DNA from: Dermacoccus nishinomiyaensis
GTDB taxonomy: Bacteria; Actinomycetota; Actinomycetes; Actinomycetales; Dermatophilaceae
DNA length: 64,000 nucleotides
Assembly: GCF_900447535.1 (NCBI RefSeq)
Contig: NZ_UFXX01000001.1
Location: 930,001-994,000 of the forward strand
Reading direction: 5' to 3'
The notes below the pieces were generated by a model. It had not been told where the DNA came from, made no database searches, and worked only from the letters and a program-made list of their open reading frames with translations. The translations under genes and the position numbers were made by a program. Shown here one piece after another: positions 19,146 through 29,013 of the stretch; position 1 is the first letter of the stretch, and each line of letters starts with the position of its first letter.

Positions 19146-20242
19146 GCCTTGCGGCGTCGCCAACGGGGCAGCCCCCACGTCAGCGCGAAGGCGAGGACCG
19201 TCAGCCCCGTGAGGGCGGCGAGCGAGCGCTCGACGGGCCAGTACGCCATCGAGACGAGGCCGAGGGCGATGCCGATCGACCACAGGTAGAGGATGAGCAC
19301 GGCCGCGCGGTGCGTGTGCCCGATCTTCAGCATGCGGTGGTGCAGGTGGCGACCGTCCGCCTCCCACGGTTTCTGCCCGGAGCGCAGGCGACGCACGATG
19401 GCCGCGGCGAAATCCCACAGCGGCACCGCGAGGATCGCGAGGGGCACGAGCAGCGGGAGCAGGAACGCGACGGAGGCGTCACCCGAACCGGAGACGGCCG
19501 CCGGGTCGAGGTTGCCGGCGAACGAGATCGTGGCGGCCGCGATGAGCGTGCCGAGGAGCAACGAGCCGGCGTCCCCCATGAACAACCGCGCCGGATGAAA
19601 GTTGTGCGGCAGGAAGCCGACGCAGACACCCACCGTCGCCGCCGCGATGAAGGCTGACGTCGTGAACACCGACTTGTCGCCCCACTGCACGGCCTGTTGG
19701 TAGGCGTAGACGAAGAATGAGAACGAGGCGATGCCCACCATGCCGGCTGCGAGACCGTCGAGACCGTCAACCCAGTTCACGGCGTTGACGATGACGAGAA
19801 TGACGAGCACCGACAGCACGACGAGCACCGGCGTCGGCAGGACGGTCTGCTCCCCCAGCGGCAGGAAGAGAAACTGCACGCCCGAGACGACGAGGACGCA
19901 GGCCGCGAGCGCCTGACCACCGAACTTGATGGCCCAGTTGAGCTCCGCGAAGTCGTCCCACGCGCCGAGCCCGCACATCATGGCCGCGGCGATCGTCGTG
20001 CCGATGGCTTCGCGACTGTCGAACACGTGCGACAGGTACGGCAGCCGCGAGGCGACACCGACGGCGGCGAGGAAGCCGACGAACAGCGCCACTCCCCCGA
20101 GCCGCGGGATCGGCAGGGCGTGCACGTCACGCGCACGCACCTGCGTCACCGCACCGAAGCGAACTGCCGACCACCGTGCGAGCGGCGTCATCACGAACGT
20201 GACGATCGCAGCGACGACGCTGATGAGGACGTACTCACGCAC
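19139..20242 (-). CDS. wecA: Undecaprenyl-phosphate GlcNAc-1-phosphate transferase (WecA/TagO/MraY family)
   Basis: A 367-residue polytopic membrane enzyme with about 11 segments. It carries the family signatures DVHALPIPRLGGVALF, AWDDFAELNWAIKF (catalytic Asp pair region), NAVNWVDGLDGLAAGM and the loop LFMGDAGSLLLG. It transfers a sugar phosphate from a UDP-sugar to undecaprenyl phosphate, the first step of lipid-linked arabinogalactan, teichoic acid or other wall polymers. Location next to the atp operon is the classical actinobacterial position of rfe/wecA. Confidence 0.92.
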   Translation of the reverse strand: MREYVLISVVAAIVTFVMTPLARWSAVRFGAVTQVRARDVHALPIPRLGGVALFVGFLAAVGVASRLPYLSHVFDSREAIGTTIAAAMMCGLGAWDDFAELNWAIKFGGQALAACVLVVSGVQFLFLPLGEQTVLPTPVLVVLSVLVILVIVNAVNWVDGLDGLAAGMVGIASFSFFVYAYQQAVQWGDKSVFTTSAFIAAATVGVCVGFLPHNFHPARLFMGDAGSLLLGTLIAAATISFAGNLDPAAVSGSGDASVAFLLPLLVPLAILAVPLWDFAAAIVRRLRSGQKPWEADGRHLHHRMLKIGHTHRAAVLILYLWSIGIALGLVSMAYWPVERSLAALTGLTVLAFALTWGLPRWRRRKAL

Positions 20243-20258
20243 GGCAGGCGGTCAGATT

Positions 20259-21533
20259 TCAGCGGGCGTAAGCGGGGAAACGCGTGACGAGATCGGTGAC
20301 CTGCTCGCGGATCTCCTGCGCGACGGGGTGCTCGGGCGTGCCGTCCGTCTCGGTGACGGCGCGGTGGATGACGTCGGCGATGACGTCCATCTCGGCAAGG
20401 CCCATGCCCTGCGTCGTGACGGACGGGGTGCCGACCCGGATGCCCGAGGCGATGTTCGGCTTCTGCGGGTCGAACGGGATCGCGTTCTTGTTGAGTGTGA
20501 TGCCCGCGACGTCGCAGCGCAGTTCGGCGTCAGCGCCGGTGACGTCGACGTCACGCAGATCGAGCAGCGACAGGTGCGTGTCGGTGCCGCCCGTCGTCGG
20601 ACGGATGCCCTTGGCCTTGAGCCCCTCGGCGAGACGCTGCGAGTTGGCGATGACGTCCTTCGCGTACTGCTGGTACTCGGGCGTCGCGCACTCCTTGAAG
20701 TTCACGGCCTTCGCCGCGATCGTGTGCATCTGCGGGCCACCCTGCATCATCGGGAAGACGGCCTTGTCGATCGCCTTCGCGTGCTCTTCCTTGCAGACGA
20801 TGGCGCCCGAGCGGGGGCCGCGCAGCACCTTGTGCGTCGTGAACGAGACGACGTCGGCGTGCGGCACCGGCGACGGAATCGCCTTGCCGGCGACGAGACC
20901 GATGAAGTGAGCCGCGTCGACCCAGAAGATCGCGCCGACCTCGTCGGCGATGGCGCGGAAGCGCTCGAAGTCGATGAGACGCGGGATGGCGGAGCCGCCC
21001 GCGAGGATGACCTTCGGCTTGTGCTCCTTGGCGAGATGCTCGACCTCGTCGTAGTCGATGTCCTCCGTCTCGGGGTCGACGCCGTAGCCGACGGCGTTGA
21101 ACCACTTGCCCGAGAACGACACCTTCGTGCCGTGCGTGAGGTGGCCGCCCATGGGCAGGCTCATCGCGAGGATCGTGTCACCGGGGTTCATGAACGCGCC
21201 GTACACGGCCTGGTTCGCCGAAGCACCCGAGTGGGGCTGGACGTTGGCGTGCTCGGCGTCGAACAGCGCCTTCGCACGCTCGATGGCGACCGTCTCGGCC
21301 TTGTCGACCTCGGCGCAGCCACCGTAGTAGCGACGGCCGGGGTAACCCTCGGCGTACTTGTTGCTCAGCGTCGAACCGAGCGCGGTGAGGACGGCCGGGC
21401 TGGACATGTTCTCACTCGCGATGAGCTGCAGGCCGCCGCGCAGGCGGTCGAGCTCGGAGATGAGGACACCGGCGATGTCGGGGTCGAAGGATTCGAGGGC
21501 GGCGTAGTCGGAGCCGTAGAACGGGGTCGTCAT
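20259..21533 (-). CDS. glyA: Serine hydroxymethyltransferase
   Basis: This PLP enzyme interconverts serine and glycine while forming methylene-tetrahydrofolate. It is 424 residues long, the normal size. The conserved features are IASENMSSPAVLTALGS, GYPGRRYYGG, SGASANQAVY and the PLP lysine in VVSFTTHKVLRGPRSG. The gene sits between sua5 and wecA, a spot where many actinobacteria have no gene, and runs with its neighbours. The ATG at 21533 is 10 bp after the sua5 stop. Confidence 0.97.
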   Translation of the reverse strand: MTTPFYGSDYAALESFDPDIAGVLISELDRLRGGLQLIASENMSSPAVLTALGSTLSNKYAEGYPGRRYYGGCAEVDKAETVAIERAKALFDAEHANVQPHSGASANQAVYGAFMNPGDTILAMSLPMGGHLTHGTKVSFSGKWFNAVGYGVDPETEDIDYDEVEHLAKEHKPKVILAGGSAIPRLIDFERFRAIADEVGAIFWVDAAHFIGLVAGKAIPSPVPHADVVSFTTHKVLRGPRSGAIVCKEEHAKAIDKAVFPMMQGGPQMHTIAAKAVNFKECATPEYQQYAKDVIANSQRLAEGLKAKGIRPTTGGTDTHLSLLDLRDVDVTGADAELRCDVAGITLNKNAIPFDPQKPNIASGIRVGTPSVTTQGMGLAEMDVIADVIHRAVTETDGTPEHPVAQEIREQVTDLVTRFPAYAR

Positions 21534-21543
21534 GCTCGCAACC

Positions 21544-22461
21544 TTAGTGGTTCTGCTCGCCCGGGCGGCCAGGAAGCTCCACGCTCGTCACGCTCTCGGG
21601 CTCGAACGGCGGTTCCGCACCGATGCCGCCGAGAGGGATGGCCTGCGTCGCCTCGCCCGCCCGCGCGCGAGCTCCCATGGCCTCGAGACGCTGACGTTCG
21701 GCCGTGCGCTCGTCGTCGGTCGACTCGGGCGCGGGGTTCGAGGCCGACTCATGCTGCTGCGGGTTGTCCGTTTCCGGGGCATCCTGGGGTGTCTCGGACA
21801 GCGGCGCACCCGTCGAGTCGAGCAGGCTGATGGGCCCGAGCACCTCACGCAGCTGTGCCGGAGTGATCGTGCCGCGGCGCAGCATGACGGGGTCGGGCTT
21901 GGTGCAGTCGAGGATCGTGCTGGGCAACCCGTCGTCGCACGTTCCCCCGTCGAGATAGACCTCGACCGCCGGGCCGAACGCGAAACCGGCCTCCGTGATC
22001 GTCGTGACCGGCGGCTGGCCCGTGCGGTTCGCCGAGCTGACCGCGAGCGGCCCCGTCGTCTGCAGCAGTTCGAGCGCGATCTCGTGATCGGGCATGCGCA
22101 ACCCGACCGTGCCGTTCGTGTCACCCAGATCCCACATGAGCGACGGCTGCGCACGGAAGATCAACGTCAGCCCGCCCGGCCAGAAGCGCTCCATGAGGCG
22201 ACGCGCGTAGGACGGCACGTTCATCGCGAGGCCCTCGACCGTCGCCGGGTTCGGCACGAGGACGGCCGGCGGCTTGTCGCGCCCACGCCCCTTCGCCGCG
22301 AGCAGCGCCGCGACGCCGTCAGGGTTGAAGGGGTCGGCGCCGACGCCGTACACCGTGTCGGTGGGCAGGACGACGAGTTTGCCCTCGCCGACGGCAGCAT
22401 GCGCCGCCTCGATGGCGGGGTCGCGCTCATCCGAACCGGAAACGTCGAAAACGGGGCTCAC
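21544..22461 (-). CDS. L-threonylcarbamoyladenylate synthase, Sua5/YrdC/YwlC family
   Basis: The first ~205 residues are a YrdC domain: VLPTDTVYGVGADPFNPDGVAALLAAKGRGRDKPPAVLV, then FWPGGLTLIF, VGLRMPDH and SSANRTGQPP. The enzyme makes threonylcarbamoyl-AMP for the t6A37 modification of ANN-decoding tRNAs. Residues ~225-305 form a Pro/Glu/Ser-rich, probably disordered tail (PQDAPETDNPQQHESASNPA) that is not part of the classical Sua5 C-terminal domain. The gene's location downstream of prmC is classical, although a Gly-rich gene is inserted between them here. Confidence 0.92.
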   Translation of the reverse strand: MSPVFDVSGSDERDPAIEAAHAAVGEGKLVVLPTDTVYGVGADPFNPDGVAALLAAKGRGRDKPPAVLVPNPATVEGLAMNVPSYARRLMERFWPGGLTLIFRAQPSLMWDLGDTNGTVGLRMPDHEIALELLQTTGPLAVSSANRTGQPPVTTITEAGFAFGPAVEVYLDGGTCDDGLPSTILDCTKPDPVMLRRGTITPAQLREVLGPISLLDSTGAPLSETPQDAPETDNPQQHESASNPAPESTDDERTAERQRLEAMGARARAGEATQAIPLGGIGAEPPFEPESVTSVELPGRPGEQNH

Positions 22462-22470
22462 GCCACTCTC

Positions 22471-23238
22471 CTAGAAGTCGAAACCACCCATGTCGCCCCC
22501 GAAGTCTCCCCCACCGAAGTCGCCCCCGTCGAACCCGCCGAAGTCGCTGCCCCCGGCGAAGTCCTGGCCGCCGTCGAATCCGCCACCGTCGGCAACGTCG
22601 TTTCCGCCGCCGTCGCCCCCACCGTCCTGGTAGCCATCCTGATATGCGTCCTGCATGTCGTGGGAATCGAACTCGTTGCCCCAGTCGTCGAACATCGCAT
22701 CGGCGATGGCGGTGCCGACGAAGGCGCCGGCGACGCTCGTGAGCAGCATCGAGCCCATGCCGCCCATCCCCATCCCCATGCCGCCGCGACCGAAGCCGCC
22801 GCCCATGCCGTAACCACCGAACGAGCTCTGGAGGAACCCGGGCTGACGCATCTCGGCCCGAGTCGCAGCCCGCGCCAGCGCCTGCGGGTCTGCGCTCTGC
22901 GGAGCATCCTGCGGGCTGTCGGTCGCGAGACGCGTGAGCACCTGCTGACGCTGCTCCGGCGTCAACTTGGCGAACGCCTCGGCGTGCGCCTTCTCGATCT
23001 CCTCCGGCGGGGCCGTCTTGAGCATGTACTCGTAGCGGGCGATGGCGCGCTCGTCCTCGCTCATCGACGCGCCCGGCGTCTGTCGAGGCGCGCTCGACGC
23101 CTGACGCGGGTAGCCCTGCTGGGCATACCCCTGCTGCTGGTTGCCCTGCGCCGGATACGCGGGCTGCCCGTATCCCTGCTGCTGACCGAAGCCCGGCTGG
23201 GCTCCCCCACGACCGAAGAGACGATCGAAGATCCCCAT
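22471..23238 (-). CDS. Gln/Gly/Asp-rich protein between prmC and sua5, unknown function
   Basis: A 255-residue protein I do not recognise. It starts MGIFDRLFGRGGAQPGFG and has a Gln/Tyr/Gly/Pro-rich segment with GYxQQGYPxQ-like repeats (residues ~15-55). A charged helical region follows (EDERAIARYEYMLKTAPPEE ... AFAKLTPEQRQQVLTRL, residues ~60-100), then a Gly/Met-rich stretch and LLTSVAGAFVGTAIADAMFDDW. The tail of about 65 residues is nearly all Gly, Asp and Phe (DGGDFGG-type repeats). The middle resembles short 'TPEQRQ' helical modules next to Gly-rich linkers. ATG 23238 is chosen over upstream codons because GAGGA precedes it. Co-transcribed with prmC and sua5. Confidence 0.75.
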   Translation of the reverse strand: MGIFDRLFGRGGAQPGFGQQQGYGQPAYPAQGNQQQGYAQQGYPRQASSAPRQTPGASMSEDERAIARYEYMLKTAPPEEIEKAHAEAFAKLTPEQRQQVLTRLATDSPQDAPQSADPQALARAATRAEMRQPGFLQSSFGGYGMGGGFGRGGMGMGMGGMGSMLLTSVAGAFVGTAIADAMFDDWGNEFDSHDMQDAYQDGYQDGGGDGGGNDVADGGGFDGGQDFAGGSDFGGFDGGDFGGGDFGGDMGGFDF

Positions 23239-23478
23239 GGTGCGTTCCTCACGTCCGAGGCCGCCCAGCACGCTGCGGGCGGCGCGATTCGGCTCCCACT
23301 CTAAGCCCGGGTCCGTGGCGCACACACGTCCTCGCCGCCGGCCGGCGAGGCCGCACCAGCGCGCTGACGCGGCGTCCTCGCCCAACATCGTGACGGTGGC
23401 CGAGACGCAGGGCGGGGCGGTGCGAGACCGACATCAGAAGAGGCGCAGGCCCCTGACGCCGACCTCGCGGTGTGTGCC

Positions 23479-24930
23479 TCAGCGGTGGCCGAGGGCGACG
23501 GGGACGCTCGACTCCTCGACGTCGTCGAGTGCGATGGTGTCGTCGGGCTGCAGTTCGTCGACAGACGTGGCGCTACCCGCTGTCGCGTCCGGCGTCGCCC
23601 GGGCGCTGACGAGGGCCGCGAGCTCGCGCGGCCACACTCGTTCGCTCGTCGTCTCGAGGTCGCGAACCGACCACCAGCGCCAGCGCTGCATCGTCACCTG
23701 CTCCTCGGGCGTGAGTGCCCCCGGGTCGGGCTCGAAGCGTGTCGTGCGCACGGCGTAGAACACGTCGTCCTGACGCACGACCGAATCGGAATACCCGTGG
23801 ACGACGCGGCGCCGCGCGATCGGCCCGACGAAGGCATCGGCCTCGACCTGCAAACCGGTCTCCTCGAACAACTCACGCACCGCGGCGTCGCGTTCGCTCT
23901 CTCCGGGGTCGATGCCGCCACCCGGGGTCGACCACCACGTCGCGGGCGGCGTGAGGCCCTGGTCGGAATCCTCGTAGAGGAGCACGTCGCCGGCGTGGTC
24001 GAGCACGAGCAGCCTGACGGTCGCGCGGCGCCTCACCGGGCGTTCTGCGGGGCTTGTGGGCACCTCGAAGCGCGAACCGCCCTCACGGCGGGCCAGCGTC
24101 ATGCGGGGCTTGCCGGCGAGGTCGGCCTCGTCCCGCGCCCACTCGAAACCACGCCGATCGAGCAGCGCCTCGGGCAGGGATTCGCCCTGGGCGTCTGCAT
24201 GCTCCATGACGAGCAGACCGCCGGGCTTCAGCAGGTGCGCGGCGCGTTCGGCGATCTCGAGCGGAAAGCGAAGGCCGTCCTCGCTACCGCCGTACAGCGC
24301 GATCTCAGGGTCGTGCTCGGCAACCTCGGGGTCGATCGGCACCATGCCGGTGGGCACGTACGGCGGGTTGCTCACGACGACGTCGAAACTACCCTCGAGC
24401 TCAGGTAGAGCCTGGCGCGCATCCTCAACGCTCAAGTTGACAGTGAGGCCAATCTGCTTGCAGTTCAACGCTGCCCACGCCGCCGCTTCTTCGGAGAGTT
24501 CGACGGCGTAGACCTCGAGGTCGGGACGCTCAGCCTTGATCGCCAGGGCGATGGCGCCCGATCCGGTACACAGATCGACGATGCGCCCCCCGTACGGGGC
24601 CGCCTCGAGGGCGGCATCGACGAGCATCTCCGTCTCGGGGCGCGGCACGAACACGCCAGGGCCGACACGCAACTCCAGGCTGCGGAAAGGCGCCCGACCC
24701 GTCAGGTGCTGCAGCGGAACACGCCGTGCGCGCTCGTCGACGAGCGCCTCGAAGCGGGCCATGTCCCCGTCGCTGAGCTCGTGGCCGAGCACCTCGCGAC
24801 GGCGCACCTCGCCCAGCTCGCACCCGAGAACATGGGCGAGCAGCAGCGCCGCATCACGATCCGCGGATTCGATGCCGGCATCCGCGAGCCGCGCCGCAGC
24901 ACGACGCAGCTTCGCGCGCAACGCCGTCAC
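23479..24930 (-). CDS. prmC: PrmC release-factor glutamine methyltransferase fused to a Nudix hydrolase domain
   Basis: Residues 1-282 form a complete PrmC: N-terminal helical domain, [12 protein letters not shown] at 94-105, SAM site [14 protein letters not shown] near 118-131 and catalytic SNPPYVP at 187-193. PrmC methylates the GGQ glutamine of release factors. Residues ~300-445 form a second domain with an intact Nudix box (GGIDPGE at 338-344, then RELFEETGL at 352-360), which would hydrolyse a nucleoside-diphosphate-linked substrate. The frame is continuous with no internal start needed. The GTG start overlaps the prfA stop by 4 bases. Standalone PrmC is ~285 residues, so the fusion is unusual. 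Confidence 0.9.
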   Translation of the reverse strand: MTALRAKLRRAAARLADAGIESADRDAALLLAHVLGCELGEVRRREVLGHELSDGDMARFEALVDERARRVPLQHLTGRAPFRSLELRVGPGVFVPRPETEMLVDAALEAAPYGGRIVDLCTGSGAIALAIKAERPDLEVYAVELSEEAAAWAALNCKQIGLTVNLSVEDARQALPELEGSFDVVVSNPPYVPTGMVPIDPEVAEHDPEIALYGGSEDGLRFPLEIAERAAHLLKPGGLLVMEHADAQGESLPEALLDRRGFEWARDEADLAGKPRMTLARREGGSRFEVPTSPAERPVRRRATVRLLVLDHAGDVLLYEDSDQGLTPPATWWSTPGGGIDPGESERDAAVRELFEETGLQVEADAFVGPIARRRVVHGYSDSVVRQDDVFYAVRTTRFEPDPGALTPEEQVTMQRWRWWSVRDLETTSERVWPRELAALVSARATPDATAGSATSVDELQPDDTIALDDVEESSVPVALGHR

Positions 24931-26015
24931 GCCCCCGACTCCCCCACTGCTGCGAGACGCGCCGCCTCGTCGGCGTCGAGCGCCGACTGGACGACAGCGT
25001 CGAGATCGCCGTCGAGCACCGCGTCGAGGTTGTACGACTTGTAGCCCGTGCGGTGATCTGCGATCCGGTTCTCGGGGAAGTTGTACGTGCGGATGCGCTC
25101 ACTGCGGTCGACCGTGCGCACCTGCGACTTGCGCGCGGCCGAGGCCTCCGCTTCCTTGCGCTCGATCTCCATCTGACGCAGCCGCGCCTTGAGCACGCGC
25201 AGCGCGGACTCCTTGTTCTGCAGCTGCGACTTCTCGTTCTGGCAGCTGACGACGACACCCGTCGGCAGGTGGGTGATGCGCACGGCCGAGTCGGTCGTGT
25301 TGACACTCTGCCCACCCGGGCCGGAGCTGCGATAGACGTCGATCTTGAGGTCGTTCGGGCCGAACTCGATCTCGTCGTCGTCCTCGTCGAGATCCGGCAT
25401 GACGAGGACGCCCGCCGCGCTCGTGTGGATGCGGCCCTGACTCTCGGTGACGGGCACGCGCTGCACGCGGTGCACGCCGCCTTCGTACTTGAGGCGCGCC
25501 CACGGGGCCTCGCCCGGTTCGGGCAGCCCCTTCGCGCGGACCGTGATGCGGGCGTCCTTGTACCCGCCGAGATCGGCGTCGGTCGCGTCGGCAATCTCGG
25601 CCTTCCAACCGCGGCGTTCCGCGTAACGCAGGTACATGCGGACGAGGTCGCCGGCGAACAGCGCCGACTCGGCGCCGCCCTCGCCGGCCTTGACCTCGAG
25701 GACGACATCGCGCTCATCGTCCTCGTCGCGCGGCAGCAGGAGCGTGCGCAGTTTGTCGGCGCTCGCCTCCAGATGGGTCTGCAACGCCGGCAGCTCCGCG
25801 GCGAACGCGGCGTCCTCGTCGGCCAGCTCTTCTGCCGCACCGAGGTCGTCCTGCGCGATCTTCCAGGCGTGATAAGCGGCGACGGTCGGTGCGAGGGCCG
25901 CGTAACGCTTGTTGAGGCGGCGCATCAGCGTCGGGTCCGCATGCGTCGCCGGTTCGGCCAGCTGCTTCTCGAGATCGTCGTACTCGGCGACGATCGTGGC
26001 GGCGGAATCAAGCAT
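24927..26015 (-). CDS. prfA: Peptide chain release factor 1
   Basis: RF1 terminates translation at UAA and UAG. The 362-residue protein shows the GGQ loop in [24 protein letters not shown] (residues ~231-254), preceded by the domain-2 recognition region containing [20 protein letters not shown]. The GGQ glutamine is the target of the adjacent PrmC. The gene is directly upstream of prmC with a 4-base overlap, and downstream of rpmE as in other actinobacteria. Confidence 0.97.
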   Translation of the reverse strand: MLDSAATIVAEYDDLEKQLAEPATHADPTLMRRLNKRYAALAPTVAAYHAWKIAQDDLGAAEELADEDAAFAAELPALQTHLEASADKLRTLLLPRDEDDERDVVLEVKAGEGGAESALFAGDLVRMYLRYAERRGWKAEIADATDADLGGYKDARITVRAKGLPEPGEAPWARLKYEGGVHRVQRVPVTESQGRIHTSAAGVLVMPDLDEDDDEIEFGPNDLKIDVYRSSGPGGQSVNTTDSAVRITHLPTGVVVSCQNEKSQLQNKESALRVLKARLRQMEIERKEAEASAARKSQVRTVDRSERIRTYNFPENRIADHRTGYKSYNLDAVLDGDLDAVVQSALDADEAARLAAVGESGA

Positions 26016-26081
26016 GACGCTCCTCGCGGACTGAAGTGATGGGGGCGCAGCGCCGGCAGGCGGCGTCCACGGGAATGCAAA

Positions 26082-26116
26082 ACGCCGACCCCGCCCTGAT
26101 GGGCTGGGGTCGGCGT
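26082..26116 (-). terminator. Rho-independent terminator after rpmE
   Basis: Arms ACGCCGACCCC (26082-26092) and GGGGTCGGCGT (26106-26116) pair perfectly, and the loop has further GCCC/GGGC pairing. On the minus strand it is followed by TTTT. It lies 10 bp after the rpmE stop and before prfA. Confidence 0.85.
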
Positions 26117-26126
26117 GGTGCGAAGA

Positions 26127-26342
26127 CTACTTGGCGTCCTTCTTGCCGTAGCGAGCCTGGAAGCGGGCGACACGACCACCCGTGTCCATGAGCTTCTGCT
26201 TGCCGGTGTAGAAGGGGTGGCAGTTGGAGCACACTTCGACGTTCATCTTGTCGCTCTTCGACGTGCTGCGCGTCTCGAACGTGTTGCCGCAGGTGCAGGA
26301 CACCGTCGTGGCGGTGTACTCGGGGTGAAGGTTCTTCTTCAC
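26127..26342 (-). CDS. rpmE: 50S ribosomal protein bL31, zinc-binding form
   Basis: A 71-residue bL31 with the four zinc ligands in CTCGNTF and [14 protein letters not shown] (a CxC plus CxxC arrangement). The zinc-containing (C+) paralogue is the one used when zinc is plentiful; under zinc limitation it is often replaced by a C- copy, which is not present in this window. It is located between rho and prfA and followed by a strong terminator. Confidence 0.97.
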   Translation of the reverse strand: MKKNLHPEYTATTVSCTCGNTFETRSTSKSDKMNVEVCSNCHPFYTGKQKLMDTGGRVARFQARYGKKDAK

Positions 26343-26594
26343 GGGGTTCTCCTAGCTGTTGAGGATGCCGCCGGGTCGTCATCACCGGGATGGTGGACGT
26401 GAACCGGAAGCCAACAAACAATCTTGCCAGATCGCCTGACATGGTTCAAAACATCGAGGTGGGACGAATCATTCCCGCCGCCACCCCGCCCGACACGATC
26501 GCCCCCGTGACCACTCGCCGCAGGGGCGTCGGGTCTCGGGGGCGTCGTCAGGTGACGTCGTCAGGTGACGTCGTCAGGCGCCTTCAGACGTGGA
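26343..26594. other. Intergenic region rho-rpmE with 13-bp tandem repeats
   Basis: About 250 bp between the rho stop and the rpmE start. It should hold the rpmE promoter. Close to the rho end there are three head-to-tail copies of GTCGTCAGGTGAC (26544-26556, 26557-26569, and 26570-26582 with two to three changes). No small gene is apparent. Confidence 0.5.
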
Positions 26595-28739
26595 TCAGTT
26601 GTCCTCGTCGTCGAGCTTGATGTTCGACGTCTGCTGCACCTGCATGAGGAACTCGACGTTGCTCTTCGTCTTCTTGAGACGGTCGATGAGCAGTTCGACG
26701 GCCTGCTGCTGGTCGAGGGCAGCGAGCACGCGACGCAGCTTCCACATGATCTTGAGCTCTTCGCCCGACAGCAGGATCTCCTCGCGACGCGTCGACGAGT
26801 TGTTGACGTCGACGGCCGGGAAGATGCGGCGGTTCGCGAGCTGACGGTCGAGCTTGAGCTCCATGTTGCCGGTGCCCTTGAACTCCTCGAAGATGACCTC
26901 GTCCATCTTCGAACCCGTCTCGACGAGAGCCGTCGCGAGGATCGTCAACGAGCCGCCGTTCTCGATGTTGCGCGCCGCACCGAAGAACTTCTTCGGCGGG
27001 TACAGCGCGGCCGAGTCGACACCACCGGACAGGATGCGACCGCTCGCCGGGGCGGCGAGGTTGTAGGCACGCCCGAGCTTCGTGATCGAGTCGAGCAGCA
27101 CGACGACGTCGTGGCCCATCTCGACGAGGCGCTTGGCACGCTCGATGGCGAGCTCCGCGACCGTCGTGTGGTCCGTCGCCGGACGGTCGAAGGTGGAGGC
27201 GATGACCTCACCCTTGACCGCGCGCTGCATGTCGGTGACTTCTTCGGGACGCTCGTCGACGAGGACGACCATGAGGTGGCACTCGGGGTTGTTCGTCGTG
27301 ATCGCGTTGGCGATCGACTGCATGACCATCGTCTTGCCCGCCTTCGCCGGGGCGACGATGAGGCCACGCTGGCCCTTGCCGACGGGCGAGACGAGGTCGA
27401 TCATGCGAGTCGTCAGCACGTTCGGGGTCGTCTCGAGACGCAGGCGCTCCTGCGGGTACAGCGGCGTCAGCTTGCCGAACTCGACACGCTTCTTCGCCTG
27501 CTCCACCGTCATGCCGTTGACGGAGTCGAGACGCACGAGCGCGTTGAACTTCTGACGCGCCGGCAACTGCTCACCCTCGCGCAGCGCACGCACCGCGCCG
27601 GTGACGGCGTCACCCTTGCGCAGCCCGTTCTTCTTCACGATGTTCATCGGGACGTAGACGTCCGTCGGGCCGGCGAGGTAACCGGTCGTGCGCACGAACG
27701 CGTAGTTGTCGAGGACGTCGACGATGCCCGCGACGGGAATGAGGACGTCGTCCTCGCGCACCTCGGGAGCGTCGTCGTCGTAGTCGCGGTTGCGCCCGCG
27801 ACGGTTGTTGCCGCGCTCGCCCCGGTCGCGGTCGCGGTCGCGGCCGCGCTGACGGCGACGACGGCCACCGCGCTCGTCGTCATCGTTGTTGTGGTTGCGC
27901 TCGTTGTTGCGCTCGCGACGGTTGGAGCCGCCGTTGCCGCTGTTGTTGCCGGAGTCGCGGTTGTCGCGCTTGTCGCGGCCGTTCTCGCCCGAGGCGCTGT
28001 CGCTGTTGTCGCGACGCTCGCGGCGAGCGCCGCCGTCGGAGTTCTTGTCACCGGAGGGCTCGTTCGAGCCGTTCTCGCGGCGCTGACGACGCTCGTCGCG
28101 TTCGCCGTCACGACGGCCACGGCTCTCGCCGTTCGAGGCGTCGTCCTTTGCGTCGACGTTCTTGCCATCGACGGTCTTGCCGTCGGCGTCGTTCTCGGAG
28201 CCGGTGTCCTGCGCGGCACCTTCACGCTGAGCGTCGCCCTGGTCGGAACCTGAGTTCTCGGAGGCGCGCTTGCGCTCCTCGCCACCGCGGCGGCCACGAC
28301 GGGTGCGCTGCTCGCGCGGCTGCTCCTGTTCGTCGCGCGTGGAACGCTCACCCTCGCGGGAGGCAGCGTCGCCTTCGCGGGCGCCGGCGTCACGAGTGGC
28401 GCGGCGGGGCTCGTCATCCTGCGGCGCCGGAGCGTCGCCCTGCTCACGGCGGGGCGCCTCGGTGGCGGACGGCGCAGCCTCGGCCTGCTCGCTCGTGGCG
28501 CGACGGGCCGTCGGAGCGGTCGAGGTGACGCCCGCGGCCTTGGCGCGGCTGCCGCCGACACCGTTGGCCTCGGCGCGCGCGGCGCGGATCGCCGTCACGA
28601 GGTCGACCTTGCGCATCTTGGAGATGCCGGGAATGCCCATGCTCTGCGCGAGCTGCTTGAGTTCGTCGAGACGCATCGCGGAGAGCGCTCCGCGCGGGCT
28701 GCTCTGGGCCGGGGCGGGCGCAGACGGTTGTTCTGACAC
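26595..28739 (-). CDS. rho: Transcription termination factor Rho
   Basis: A 714-residue Rho, long because of the insertion typical of actinobacteria. The N-terminal Rho_N domain (residues ~18-58) reads [26 protein letters not shown]. Residues ~75-325 are an Arg/Asp/Asn/Gly-rich disordered region with many RR and DR repeats, thought to add RNA affinity. The RNA-binding fold then begins ([21 protein letters not shown]), and the ATPase has Walker [19 protein letters not shown] and the Q/R-loop region. It forms a hexameric RNA translocase. Confidence 0.96.
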   Translation of the reverse strand: MSEQPSAPAPAQSSPRGALSAMRLDELKQLAQSMGIPGISKMRKVDLVTAIRAARAEANGVGGSRAKAAGVTSTAPTARRATSEQAEAAPSATEAPRREQGDAPAPQDDEPRRATRDAGAREGDAASREGERSTRDEQEQPREQRTRRGRRGGEERKRASENSGSDQGDAQREGAAQDTGSENDADGKTVDGKNVDAKDDASNGESRGRRDGERDERRQRRENGSNEPSGDKNSDGGARRERRDNSDSASGENGRDKRDNRDSGNNSGNGGSNRRERNNERNHNNDDDERGGRRRRQRGRDRDRDRGERGNNRRGRNRDYDDDAPEVREDDVLIPVAGIVDVLDNYAFVRTTGYLAGPTDVYVPMNIVKKNGLRKGDAVTGAVRALREGEQLPARQKFNALVRLDSVNGMTVEQAKKRVEFGKLTPLYPQERLRLETTPNVLTTRMIDLVSPVGKGQRGLIVAPAKAGKTMVMQSIANAITTNNPECHLMVVLVDERPEEVTDMQRAVKGEVIASTFDRPATDHTTVAELAIERAKRLVEMGHDVVVLLDSITKLGRAYNLAAPASGRILSGGVDSAALYPPKKFFGAARNIENGGSLTILATALVETGSKMDEVIFEEFKGTGNMELKLDRQLANRRIFPAVDVNNSSTRREEILLSGEELKIMWKLRRVLAALDQQQAVELLIDRLKKTKSNVEFLMQVQQTSNIKLDDEDN

Positions 28740-29013
28740 GAAGGTTCCTTCCCCCTCGTTCGGCCCGCGACGAAGAGCGCGGGCGGGATGAAGTTCAGGG
28801 GCCGTTCAGATCAGACCCCTGGTTCCCGCCGTCGGAATGACAGCACAGACGGGAACAGCGCACCTGGAAGCGAATGATGACCTGCAGCGAGGCTGAGGCG
28901 AGAACGGTGACCCAGAGGTCACGGGCCTGGCGCGACGACAGCGTCGCGTCGTGTGGCATGGTCGAACTCGAGCACCACCCGGGTGCACCAAAACGGTACA
29001 CCCCGGCGGCGGA
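28740..29013. other. Leader region of rho
   Basis: About 275 bp between the thrB stop and the rho start on the minus strand. It contains a modest hairpin (CAGGGG at 28796-28801 pairing with CCCCTG at 28816-28821) that could end the thr operon or lie in the rho leader. Long leaders are common for rho because it regulates itself; nothing more specific is visible. Confidence 0.4.
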
